64,000 bases of DNA. Origin: Micropterix aruncella (lineage: Eukaryota; Arthropoda; Insecta; Lepidoptera; Micropterigidae). Position 1 is the stretch's first letter; every line of letters starts with the position of its first letter. The position numbers and the translations under genes were made by a program. The notes beneath the pieces are model-generated. The model saw nothing but the letters and a program-made list of their open reading frames with translations. It made no database searches and was not told the origin of the DNA. The stretch lies in assembly GCA_944548615.1 (NCBI GenBank), contig OX155960.1, positions 14,432,883 through 14,496,882 of the forward strand, read 5' to 3'. Positions 20,063-30,900 of the stretch are shown here, piece after piece.

Positions 20063-21649
20063 ATGACTACCCGTGCCCTCACCAAAGTAAGAGAGTTAGA
20101 ATCACAATTAAATCTCACTCTATTAGAATTGAAAAATAAAAACGAATTATGTGATAAACTATTGGAGGAACGTGAAGAAAATGAAAGCGAGATTATTAAA
20201 ATAATTGACAAACATACGAGCTTGAAAAATGACTTGGCTAATCTGCACACAGAAAACAAAGATCTACTGAAATGCTGTGAACTACTGAAATGTCAAGTTG
20301 AAGATTTTAACAAGTGCCAGGAGAACTACGAGGATGCACTCCACCGTATCACAAGTCTGGAGCGTAAACTAGGCGACGCGGAAACCATCATCCAACGACT
20401 ACAGGAAGAGAAGCAAGTCCAACTTAAAAAACAAAATAAAACTCTGTACAGTGAGTTAGTAGATTGTAATGTCCCGGTACGCACCTCAGATGTACTCTTA
20501 AGCCGCAATAGAAAGAAAAAAATAAATAAATTAAACAAATTTATTTTTAAAACGTCACACAAATTGTCTAGATTGCTAAAATCATATAAAACATGTCGTC
20601 GACTAAGAAAAGAGCGTCATGCTCTATTAAATAACTTAAATTTATGTAATGATGACCTAACCCATTGTAGAAAAGCGTACGAGATCGACATTCAAAACTT
20701 GCAAGCTGAAATGCATAATTTAAGAATGTCCCTTCAGAACATTACTAGCAAGCACAATATGGCACAACAAAAATTTTGCGAGTACAATGAAACTGTAAGC
20801 CTTAAGATGAGTGAATGCAATGATGAGTATGCGGGAGCCGATTTAACACCGGTCACCCGTCTCGTATCGGATGAAATGCATCACTACTCTCCAGCGAGGC
20901 GGGTGATTTCGCCACAGAGCACCACATTAGCTATTACTGAATATAACAAATTGCAACAGTGTGTCGGTGCCGTACAATTATCTCCTAAAACTATAATTTT
21001 TTCGGATGACATAGGAATAAACATGGGTAGTATTTTGAAGAACTATGTAAGTGACTCAATTATAAACTACTGCTATCCGGGTGCAACCTATCACCAAATT
21101 GTTAAAAATATTAAAAAAACTAAGCTAGATAGCAAAAATAATATACTAATAATGGTAGGAGCTAGTAGTTCGGTTAAAAAATCCGACTTAGTAAGCCTAA
21201 TAGAATATTTAGGAAACTTGGGGTTGAAAAGGGTTTTCCATTGTGCTTTTCCTTACAATGAAAAAATAACAACACAGGAAAATAGACACACTCACATGCT
21301 AAATACTAGTTTATACAATCTAGCCACTCAAAATGACATTTTGCTATTTTGCGACATAAATAAACCTAAATCAATGAGACTTAACTTAAAAAATAGATAT
21401 GTTTTAAAAAAATATCAGACAATATATGCTAAACTGATAGCAGATGATATAAATACCCATATTACTCAAAATAAAAACCATAAATCTTATCAAAAGTATT
21501 CCCCTATTATTGTGGTAAAATATACTGCCGATATTGCAGAGTCGGCAAGCGCACGTAGTAAAAGTGACACCACTGCGATGATACCATGCGACGCATCAGA
21601 AACAAATTCTGAAGACCTTATACTCATGAATGCACCTCATTTAAACTAA
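20063..21649 (+). CDS. CR1-like LINE ORF1 (coiled coil plus SGNH-like domain)
   Basis: 528 codons from ATG. Residues ~1-260 are a long, charged, heptad-like coiled coil (leucine, lysine and glutamate rich) with a basic patch near 150-190. Residues ~310-490 resemble the esterase/SGNH fold found in ORF1 of some CR1-type LINEs: a strand ending in FSDDIGINMG where GDS would be, then a GATYH block and an ILIMVGAS block. The usual catalytic GDS serine is not seen, so any esterase activity is doubtful. ORF1 proteins coat the LINE RNA as chaperones. The final codons overlap a T TTA AAC heptamer, immediately before the TAA stop, that may shift ribosomes into ORF2. Confidence 0.75.
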   Translation: MTTRALTKVRELESQLNLTLLELKNKNELCDKLLEEREENESEIIKIIDKHTSLKNDLANLHTENKDLLKCCELLKCQVEDFNKCQENYEDALHRITSLERKLGDAETIIQRLQEEKQVQLKKQNKTLYSELVDCNVPVRTSDVLLSRNRKKKINKLNKFIFKTSHKLSRLLKSYKTCRRLRKERHALLNNLNLCNDDLTHCRKAYEIDIQNLQAEMHNLRMSLQNITSKHNMAQQKFCEYNETVSLKMSECNDEYAGADLTPVTRLVSDEMHHYSPARRVISPQSTTLAITEYNKLQQCVGAVQLSPKTIIFSDDIGINMGSILKNYVSDSIINYCYPGATYHQIVKNIKKTKLDSKNNILIMVGASSSVKKSDLVSLIEYLGNLGLKRVFHCAFPYNEKITTQENRHTHMLNTSLYNLATQNDILLFCDINKPKSMRLNLKNRYVLKKYQTIYAKLIADDINTHITQNKNHKSYQKYSPIIVVKYTADIAESASARSKSDTTAMIPCDASETNSEDLILMNAPHLN

Positions 21650-24519
21650 AGTCTAAGACAAATGGAAAGCTATTACATCTAGTTCATCAGAACATACAGG
21701 GCTTTCTATGCAAAGAACTAGAGGTCGAGTTATTTCTTGAAACAAACAAATTGGACATCCTTTGTTTAACGGAACATTTTCTTAAAAACTACCAAATTCT
21801 AAATTTTGCTAATTATGACGTGGTTAGTGCCTTCTACCGTCAGACCACTACTCAAGGCGGTTCTTTGATATTAGTTCAGAAGAATATAAAAGCAAGAGAA
21901 CGCAAAGACATTTCTATACTCTCAGTAGAATGTAAAATAGAAATATCATGTGTTGAGTTAGAGAGACACATCGTGGTTTGCGTCTACAGGCCACCATACA
22001 ATCATAGCTTTTCCTGCTTTGAATTAGTTTTGGAAGATGTAATGAAAATTCTTTCCAAAAGCAAAAAATTTATTGTAATTTGTGGAGACTTTAATACAAA
22101 CCTTTTAGAAGATTCATCATTCAAAACCAGACTAATTTGTTTATTTAAATCATTTAATTTACATAATATTTTTAATGAGCCAACCAGAATTACATCAAAA
22201 ACAGCAACCTGTATAGATAACATCTTCTGCAATTGTGAGTTTACTGGTCAGAAGATTATAAACTGTCTCCAGTCTGACCACAGTGGACAGTCTGTTTTAC
22301 TCCCATGTTTCCTTAATCATAATAAAATTAAAATCAAGAAACGTATTATAAATAAAAATCTATTAGAAAGATACAAAACAGCAATAAAAGAAAAGCTCTC
22401 CTTAAATATTTTTAAAACAAATGACCCTAATAAGTTTTATGGGGAAATGTTTTCAATTTTGGTATCTGAATTTGATAAAAAAATTAAACTTAAAGAGCGT
22501 CAATTAGAACCCAAATTCAAGTTCACTGACTGGGCGACTAAAGGCATTCGTAATAGCAGAGGTCGATTATTTGAATTGTATAATGAAAAGTTATACAATC
22601 AAAGTTTGCACTTTGTAAACTACGTAAAGACATATTCAAGGATTTTTAAGAAAGTATGTTTAGTAGCTAAATCAAATTTCATAAAGCGCAAGGTTATTAA
22701 TTCAGAAAATAAAGCTAAAACTGTTTGGAAAATTATAAATAGTGAGACCAAAAAAAAAACAGCATTCAATAAACAGATCACATTAAAGACATCTCATGAT
22801 AAAGTTAGTTCAGACAAGGAAGTGGCACAAGAATTTGAAACGTTCTTCACAAACATCCCATTAAAAACTACTGGACATCTGAGTTCCTCCATTTCAATAG
22901 CAAACAATCTACTAAAGTCAAATACTGGCCGATGTGAGGCTGTATTTGATTTTAAGCAAATAGATTCCGAGACGATAGTCAAAGCGTTCCACGTTTTGAA
23001 ACTAAAAAACACTGAGGATTTGTGGGGTATGTCTGTTAAGTTTTGTGAATATATCATAGACGACATTGCGCCGTATCTAGAAACAATCCTAAACGGATGC
23101 ATTGAAAATGGCGTGTTTCCGGATTTACTAAAGTGTAGCAAGGTTGTACCCTTGTTCAAATCTGGCGATACAGAAGATCCTGGAAATTACAGACCGGTGT
23201 CTATATTGCCAGTGCTAAGCAAAATATTTGAAAAGATTTTATTAAACCAAATGCTTCCTCATTTCAACTTAAACCGATTACTTCATGATCAGCAATTTGG
23301 CTTCACCAAAGGACGTTCCACCACAGATGCTGGGGTAGCGCTACTACAAAACATCTATAGTGCCTGGAATGACTCGCAGGATGCTATTGGAATATTCTGC
23401 GACTTATCTAAGGCTTTTGACTGTGTAGATCATAATACGTTATTACTAAAACTAGATCACTACGGTATAAGGGGAAAATCTCTTAGCTTGCTTAAATCAT
23501 ATTTGACAGATAGAATCCAAAAAGTACAGATAAATGAGACAAAGTCACAAGGATCGCAAGTTAAAATGGGCGTACCACAGGGTTCTATACTGGGACCGTT
23601 TCTGTTTTTAGTATACCTAAATGACCTGCCCTTTATGGTACAGAGTCTAACTAAAATCACACTATTTGCGGATGACACCTCGTTAATTTTCAAACTAAAC
23701 AAACAAAATACAAATGTGGACGAAATAAATATTGCTCTTGCACAGATTCATGACTGGTTTGCTTCTAACAATCTGGTTTTAAATTCAAATAAAACTAAAT
23801 GTATTCGTTTTTCGCTTTCTAACAGCAGAAATAACTTTAATGTTACTCTAAATAATGAAAAATTAGACTTCATAGAACAGACCGTATTCTTGGGAATCAC
23901 GTTGGATTCTAAACTAAAATGGTATTCACACATTACCAAACTGTGAACAAGGCTTAGTTCAGCCGCATATGCTGTTATGAAAATCCGTCAAATTACCGAT
24001 GTTGATACTGCGAGGCTAGTATATTTCTCTTATTTCCACAGTATTATGTCTTACGGCATCTTACTGTGGGGACAAGCTGCAAGTATGCCCTCAATCTTTA
24101 TTCTACAAAAACGGGCGGTTAGAGCCATATACAACTTGCGCAGACGTGATTCCCTAAGAGAATTATTCAAAGAAATTAACATTCTTACTGTACCTAGTCA
24201 ATACATATTTGAAAACATTATACATGCACGAAAAAATATATCTCATTATTCAAAAAACTGTGACAATCACAAATACAATACTAGAAATAAAAATAAATAT
24301 AGAGTGACAAAATTTAGACTAAGTAAGATAAGCAATTGTTTCATGGGAAACTGTATACGGTTCTATAATAAAATTCCAGAGGACATACAGGGTCTATCAG
24401 ACACTTTTTATAATTTCACAATTTTACAGTTTAGAAGTAAAATTAAAAATATTCTATATAAGAAGGCTTACTACAAAGTAGTAGATTTTATTAATGATAT
24501 TGATTTTTTTTTGGAATGA
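21613..24519 (+). pseudogene. CR1-like LINE ORF2 (endonuclease plus reverse transcriptase), one stop codon
   Basis: The frame is open from 21613 with no ATG before the endonuclease, so a start by frameshift from ORF1 is expected. The N-terminal part is an AP-like endonuclease (HQNIQGF near 21685, LTEHF, VYRPP, CGDFNTN, SDHS near 22280). The reverse transcriptase follows: NYRPVSILP, FDLSKAFD-like CDLSKAFDCVDH, GVPQGSILGP and the FADD catalytic box near 23665-23676. A single TGA at 23944-23946 interrupts the frame shortly after RT; the same frame resumes and encodes the C-terminal region (YGILLWG, LQKRAVRAIY, NTRNK) to 24519. The rest looks well preserved, so the copy died recently or is read through. 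Confidence 0.82.
21640..21646 (+). promoter_or_regulatory. Putative -1 ribosomal frameshift site (UUUAAAC)
   Basis: The heptamer T TTA AAC sits in the ORF1 frame exactly as X XXY YYZ requires, and TAA is the next codon. A -1 slip puts the ribosome into the ORF2 frame, open from 21613, which has no ATG before the endonuclease domain. Downstream, ATGGAAAGC (21662-21670) can pair with GCTTTCTAT (21701-21709; nine pairs, one G-U), and GTTC/GAAC inside that loop forms a second small hairpin. The 15-nt spacer is longer than the usual 5-9. Confidence 0.6.
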
Positions 24520-24786
24520 TTATAAAATCGAATATTCTTTTCTTATTTTATTGAAAATTGTTAACTGTGTAGGTATATTGTCTTTTTATTTTTTATTTTT
24601 GACTATTGTTGTTAATTATGACTATTTTAAATTTTATGACTATTTTAAATTCTAACTGTACCTATACTTTAAATTGCTTTTAAATATTTCTGTTGTTAAA
24701 TATTTTATATCATTATCTATAATATAAACCGTACATTGTATCTCATTTTTGACGTCACAAAGCAATTTTATACAAATTCTATTGTG

Positions 24787-24818
24787 AATAAAAAACATTT
24801 TGATTTGATTTTGATTTA
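24787..24818 (+). terminator. LINE polyadenylation signal and TTTGATT-type tail
   Basis: AATAAA is followed by short TTTGATT-like repeats. This is the kind of simple 3' tail that replaces poly(A) in CR1/L2-type elements and gives the element's 3' boundary. Confidence 0.7.
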
Positions 24819-25041
24819 AGGTGAGGGCAGCAAACCCCGCCCACCGCCCGGGCAGTTATAACGACGAGGGTCGTCTTGTCTGCCCGGGATGTCGTGCTAC
24901 GACAACCCTGCGCGTACCAGAAGGGTAGAACGCGCAGGGGGTGAAATAGGGTAAACCACCCCCCCCCCCCCGTACCGCCCCGAGAACCCATTTATTTATA
25001 ATAATAAAAGAATTTACAAAGTAAAAATTTACAAAAATAAT
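24819..25041. other. GC-rich segment with two strong hairpins
   Basis: CCCGGGCAG (24847-24855) pairs with CTGCCCGGG (24880-24888), with a nested ACGAC/GTCGT stem. CCCTGCGCGT (24906-24915) pairs with ACGCGCAGGG (24930-24939). A run of 14 C follows near 24960. The segment has no conserved gene. It may be the 3' UTR of an unrecognised LINE or a structured repeat. Confidence 0.45.
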
Positions 25042-25490
25042 ACTCTGACTAACAGTCGGGGGAATCTAAAAGCAGTTCTGTTTCCTATAGAGCGTGGGTG
25101 ATTGCGGATATTACGACGACTGCTCTTGAAACGACCATCGCCTACCCGATCCTGGGCCGCGACCTGAACAGCCGGGCATAGGATGCCGTGGTCCGCGATA
25201 GATTCGGTATACACCGTTTCACCGCTTTGTAAGGGAGAGGACCGCGCAAGCGACCAATCGAGAGACCGGAGTAATCTGGTCGCAATTGGAAGTAAGGGCG
25301 TGAGTATAAGCCAGCTGGGTAACACACCTGGTTATCTCGCGGTTAAGGCGTTGGCCTCTTTCGGGCATGTGGCGGAGCTTGACGGTGGACTGTTTGTCCA
25401 AGTCTTCTGCGCTCACTCCAGGGAGATAGAATGACTAATCGTTAAAACTTCCTGAGGTGACGGGTTCGCCCGTTGTAGTTCTCACACTCT
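25042..25490 (+). repeat. RepA copy, 3' two-thirds
   Basis: This starts in the ACTCTGACTAACAGTCGGGG block and ends with the GACGGGTTCGCCCGT hairpin and CACTCTA end. The 5' third is missing. The short ORFs it contains occur in several RepA copies but show no recognisable domain. Confidence 0.7.
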
Positions 25491-25880
25491 ATTTGGCGTA
25501 CTATACGAGTATGTCACGCATAGGTCTATGACGAATCGGTCAACTGCCGCGCAATATAATGGTCACAATGGCGCAATATAATGGAATGGCGATGCTGATG
25601 CCACGCGTTCGATTATGAAGCAGTTTGACCATATGTTTCGAGTCCATTGCATCCATTGCATTGCTGATGAATTTCCAGCTTTGGGGAGTACTAATTAAAC
25701 TAGAACACTGAGTACTAATTAAAATTACACCTTTCCTAGTACGCCAGTGAAAGGTGTCCCGGTGTCTGGCCTGCTGACTGTACCCCGACATTCTATGGCC
25801 AAAGTGCTGTCTGATCTGACAGTATCAGCTGTTCCAAAACTTGTAAGTTTTTGTCGCTGACTCTTGTACTATATGGCTTG
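25491..25880 (+). repeat. Spacer with RepB copy (about 25680-25870)
   Basis: 25735-25870 matches RepB (CTAGTACGCCAG, GGCCTGCTGACTG, TGTCTGATCTGACAG). An exact 13-bp word, GCGCAATATAATG, is repeated at 25549-25561 and 25570-25582. No gene seen. Confidence 0.5.
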
Positions 25881-25958
25881 GTGCAAGCAGTCGTGAGACG
25901 AATAACTGGCTCTGGCGATACGGACGTGAAGGACGCGTACCGCTCATTAAGCTGAGTG

Positions 25959-26405
25959 GGGAGCTAATAAGCCCAGTGCACCTGGGCTTTATAACCCATG
26001 TATTTAGGGTCGGCCCAATTCACAAGTCAGCACCTATCCGATAGACTCGTGCATCATTGCGCACCATGCGGCATCAGCCAATCGATTGTGCACTCCGACT
26101 GATAAACGGGGGTATCTAAAAACTTTGTTTTCAGACACCCCCGTTTTGACACCCAGTTTCAGACACTCCGGGGGGCTTTGTTTTCTATAGATCGAGGTTG
26201 GCTGCTTACCTTTTAACAGCCGCTCTTGGCACAACCATTCGGTTCCCCGATCCCCAGTCGACAGCCGGGTAAAGGACGCCATGATCCGCGATAGATTCGG
26301 TAGATGCCAAATCACCGCTAATATAAGGTACTGACAATAAGACTGCACAATCTAACTCGAACCTGTAACCAGTCGGGAGGCCGGAGAAATCTGGCCACAA
26401 CTGGT
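25959..26405 (+). repeat. Diverged RepA copy
   Basis: The order of blocks follows RepA (GGGAGCTAATAAGCCC start, CCAATCGATTGTGCACTC, CCGCGATAGATTCGG, AATCTGGCCACAACTGG) with much substitution. It includes a hairpin, AAACGGGGGT (26105-) with ACCCCCGTTT (-26145). Confidence 0.6.
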
Positions 26406-26770
26406 AAAAACTATTACATAGTTGTATAGACAGTTGTATTACATTTACATTTGGACGTGATATGATTGAATTCTTCATTAATGATCAAATTCTTCTATTA
26501 ATAATCAAAACATAAAAGGTTACTCATACGAATAAAAAAGGTATTATTGTAGAATTAAATGGAGTCTCATCATTTAGTTTACCAGATAAAAAATACAGAG
26601 CAATTAATTCTTTAAAATACCGATAAAAAGGTTTTTTAGTATAAAATTAATAAATGTAATGTCAAAAATAACAAAAAATAGATTGTCAAAAAGTAAAATA
26701 AAATGTCTTAGTGATTATATTGCAAATAAAAATAGTCAAGGTATAAATAATTTGTGCCTACCTAATTCTA
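26406..26770. other. AT-rich spacer
   Basis: Strongly AT-rich with short simple-sequence tracts. I see no gene or recognisable repeat boundary. Confidence 0.4.
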
Positions 26771-26777
26771 CAATCAC

Positions 26778-27525
26778 CTTACGGGAGACAGAACGATAAC
26801 TATTGTTAAAACATTCTAGGGTGACGGGGTAGTCGACAACTGTAAATGACCTTAGTCAGCGGTTCCTAATAGTTCCGTACAGCTTGTGTGGGATTGGCCA
26901 AACCTATGTAATCTGGCCTGCCCAACTCACGGTTCAATCCCGCTCTAGTAGCTTTTTCGTAGAGGGACTTACTCTGGCAGGACAGCGCTGAGATTCTGCC
27001 ACGGCTGTAATGCTACAGTCTAAAGCGGTTGAAATCAGAAGATCACTGATCTCGGGCGGAACTAGGCGGTCTACTAACCAGGCCGCGTCAGCCACGCTTT
27101 CGCATTTCGGCTAACAACCTGAGGGGTCCAGAGATGTATATTTCCTCTCACAGCAGAGAGTAGTTGTCGACCCGACGTCTTCAACCTTTGAATCGATTCG
27201 TTGGTAACCCGATATTGAGTGACCATGGCGGGCGCCTGGCCTCGGGTCAGCAAAATATTTTAAATAACTGAACCCATGACCAGACAGGAAGACGTAGACA
27301 TCCGGTCAAATCTGGTAGTAAGGGCGTGAGGTCGGCCCGCTGTTTTCACTTACCAGTGCCTCTCGGTAAAGCGTTGGCTTCTTGCGGGCGCGTTAGCGGA
27401 GCTAGACTGTCGACTGAGTTGTCTCTTAAGTCTCTACGTAATCACCTAATGGCTGAAAGAACAATATACGAGTATACCGTTATACCAGCGTAAGGTGTCG
27501 GGTTCGCCCGTTGCAGATGTCAGTC
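26778..27525 (+). repeat. Two old RepA fragments in tandem
   Basis: 26778-26842 resembles the RepA 3' end (GGGAGACAGAACGA, GTTAAAAC, GGTGACGGG, GTCGACAAC). 26850-27525 is a very diverged, longer relative ending again in GGTGTCGGGTTCGCCCGTTG. Boundaries are approximate. Confidence 0.45.
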
Positions 27526-27749
27526 ATCAAGCATTTTTGCCGAGTAGAAAATACGACATCAATGACACTAATACGCCCAAATATGAGCTCCCTTTTATTA
27601 TACCTACTCCTAAGCAAATAGAAACTGCATACATTTAAATAAAATAATATAATTTCACATTTTACATCTACATCTACAATATTACATTAAGTATCAGTGC
27701 ATGCGATGGCGTATAATACCCTGTTATTCTTTACAAGCATTTATTTAAA
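27526..27749. other. 3' flank of GRP-A
   Basis: AT-rich. On the minus strand the GRP-A stop codon is followed within ten bases by AATAAA (plus-strand TTTATT at 27740-27745), a likely polyadenylation signal. Nothing else recognised. Confidence 0.5.
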
Positions 27750-27950
27750 TTAAAGCGCCCAAACTCTGACACTTTCGACGAGTAGAGACGGAGCGGTCCA
27801 CGTTGGGAGCCATTCTGGCGACTCTTGCCAAAACCTAATCTTGGCCTTGGAACTCAGGTTATTCCATGGTTTTCGCTTGCCGAGCCCCGTCACGATATTA
27901 TCCGGGAATTCAGTCACGCTTCCAGCGCCAACGCCCAGAGTTATGTAGAA
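27750..27950 (-). CDS. betaGRP: GRP-A exon 7 (C-terminus)
   Basis: Acceptor TTCCAG before TTCTAC. It encodes FYITLGVGAGSV, KPWNN, FWQ...WLPTW and the final VRVWAL, then TAA. 66 codons plus stop, the usual length of the GH16 C-terminal piece in this family. Confidence 0.92.
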   Translation of the reverse strand, partial: FYITLGVGAGSVTEFPDNIVTGLGKRKPWNNLSSKAKIRFWQESPEWLPTWTAPSLLVESVRVWAL

Positions 27951-30900
27951 CTGGAAAAAATAGATAATAATTATATCCTATTTAATAATAATTTAATAGT
28001 AAAAACATTTGTTATAAAAAGCTTTTATTAAAATGCTCTGTTATGAGCCAACCCTGGGTGCAGCAGCCATGTCATAGTGGAACTTAGAACGGGCTATCAT
28101 AACTGAATGCTGTACAGAATTTATTGTTTGTGCTGTTGACCGTTGAGGAGTGCCCACGTTGGAAGCCAACCCTGGATTCAGCAGCCCTGTCGCGGTGAAA
28201 CTTAGAACGGGCTATCATAATTGAATACGTATACAAAAATTCGTTTCTGTGCTGTTAACCGTTGATTAGTTCCCTCATCGGGACTCAAACTTGCACCCGA
28301 CGTTTTGGCGATGTTGCAACCGCCATTGTCCAGGGTTGACTGAATAAAGGCGATTGCAATATTGTCGAAACGTCGGGTGCTACGAAAACCACGCGTTAAA
28401 TTCGTTTTCAAACCTTTTTATGATTATACAACATGTTTTACAGTGTTTTTATTGGATTTTTTGCATTGATACTCAGAGTAGTAGCTAGTGATTAAGTTTT
28501 CCAGAAACTGATTAATGAGGATACAACTGAATTTGTAATTCAATGCGAGTGACAGAAGGTTAATTTAATGAATGGTTAATTTTAACTATTGTTGGGCCAA
28601 CTATACCAAAAACGGATGCATTTATGGGAAATACACTATCTGCAAAAAATAAACTACAAATATTTCTATATATGATATTACTTGATGCAGATTACACACT
28701 CTTTCTCATATATTTGGAGTATCCCAAGCAGCTATATCGTTGAGGTTTGCGAGTGCGGGTGTGAGGATGCTACTTAACAGAAAGTATAGACCGTGATTCT
28801 AATCACTTTTCTTCGCATTCCTTTTACAAACTCGCACTTATCTTCTAAAAGTGTGACCGTTTATACGTCGGTTTTACTAATCACAACACATGCACTTTTT
28901 ACCTACACGCTACCTAACAAAAAGTAAATTAGCCTTTACACATACACAATATAGAAATATGCAGAAAACAGCACAATAGGTAATTCCCAAAAAAGTTTCC
29001 TACCCCTGAACTAAGCCAAAGAAAAACTCTCTTGTCTATCTTACCTCTTGATCAAAGGGTGCAAAACCAGTTCCTTTCGCCCACCTTTGTGTATTCGCCG
29101 GATTTATAGCCGTACATTCTGAGGCATAGCTAACAAAACCACCATTTGGTTTTAATATAGTTCCATATTTCAAACCGTCGATACTCAAAGAAATCGAATC
29201 TGGAAAATACTTCAATAATGTTAATTAATAATCAGATACCTGCGACGCCACACCCAAAAAGCCGGGTCAATGATCTCGGCTCACACGAATCTCTGCTAAA
29301 GGGCAATTGCTCAGCGGGAGACGTCACGGGCCGTCAACCGAATCACAGAATGTTCATATTCCGTGATTCGTTCGGCCGTATGGAAAAAAAGTAAAAAAAT
29401 CGATTGTGTCACCCCAAGACTTTTCCGGCAAGTAGACGGCTTTCTGGGTGTGGCTTCTTAGGACTGCGAGCCCTGCGGCAGGTATCATACCAAAATTTCA
29501 ATTTATTCTATATACATACATAAGTTTTACCTTGCTATTTTACAAAGAATTAAAATGATTTCTAGTACATTGTAACGAGAGCTAACGGGCCCATGCTTAG
29601 TTGGCCATAAAGACCCATTCTGTTAGGGTTGGTCACACTCACGGGTCAACACCCATCCGGCGGCATCCATGCATGAATAGTGAGCCTGAGTAGTACTCTG
29701 GCCTAAGGGCTACTTTCCCCTAGGAATCGAACTTCTGGCGCTCCTGGACGGTCTGCGCACCGTGCGGCGTAAGCCAATCGACTGTGCACTCTGACTAACA
29801 GCCGGGGGAGTCTGAAAGCAGTACTGTTTCCTATAGAGCGGGGGTGGTCGCTGACCTTACGGCGACTGCTCTTGAAACGACCATCGGCTACCCGATCCTG
29901 GGTGAACAGCCGGGTAAAGGATGCCGTGGTCCGCGATAGACTCGGTGCACACCGTTTCACCGCTTCGTAAGGGAGAGGACCCGCAAGCGACCTCAAACTC
30001 GGAACCAATCGAGACTGAGTAATCTGGTCGCAATTGGAAGTAAGGGCGTGAGTGTAAGCCCGCTTGGTAACACTCCTGGCTATTCTTCTGCGCTCACTTC
30101 AGGGAGACAGAACGACCAATCGTTAAAGCTTCCTGAGGTGACGTGCTCGCCCGCTGTAGTTGACAACTCTAGTACATTGTACCAACCGTAACCATGGCTT
30201 TACTAGAACCCAATTAGTTAATGTAAATTTGCTAGTTATAATAAGCGTTAAGCAAAAATTTAAATAATTATATAAGAAATAACGCATTCACCTGGTCTCC
30301 AGGTCAAGGAGTATGTGTGAAAATTGTTTCCCAGCGGTACTTTACTGACAAACTGCTGCTGGCCTTTGTAATGGCAGTTAAATTGGTCAAGTACTATTCC
30401 TGCGTATAAGGTCTGACTGTCAATGGCGTTGTGGTCGTTTACTAGATCTCGAAGTTCGACGTTTCCTCTGACCATTCCGATTCTTATCATTCCTGATGAG
30501 TATCCTTCGGTGCCATATTTACTATTCGCTGGTTGCAAAAACAGTTCTGGAATAATAAAAAGCATTGTTTGATATAAAATCGAAGACTATCGCGGTTGTT
30601 TGACATTATAAATAGGATATATTTGTAGACATCAGTCTACCCTAGACAACGGCGGCTGCAACGTCACCGAAACGTCGGGTGCTACAAATTTCACGCGGTA
30701 AATTCGTTTCTATCCTATTGATAAAGCATTGTTTGAATCCGAAACAAGCCAGTGCCTGAAAAATAAGGGGTATGTTAAAATATATCTAATATAAATTGAT
30801 AATAATCACTCATGTGCCTAAGGTAAGTCATTTAATTGTAAATTTAAAAAAAGAGGTATTTAAAAACACAGCCGATTAATTCGTTTGAATTGATATATTT

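Larger units (their letters stand above)
19830..24818 (+). mobile_element. Near full-length CR1-like non-LTR retrotransposon
   Basis: The element has a 5' UTR containing the GCGCCATCTATCGG block common in insect LINEs, ORF1 (20063-21649), an ORF2 in the -1 frame (21613-24519, broken by one TGA at 23944), an AT-rich 3' UTR, AATAAA at 24787 and a TTTGATTTGATTTTGATTT tail ending near 24818. ORF2 combines an apurinic-type endonuclease with a reverse transcriptase and has no RNase H, as in the CR1/L2/Jockey assemblage. The 5' end is set by resemblance only; I found no clear target duplication. Confidence 0.82.

Noticed and set aside
30168..30181. RepA as a Helitron, because some copies end CTAG
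   Set aside because: The CTAG belongs to the 14-bp target duplication here, and Helitrons make no such duplication.
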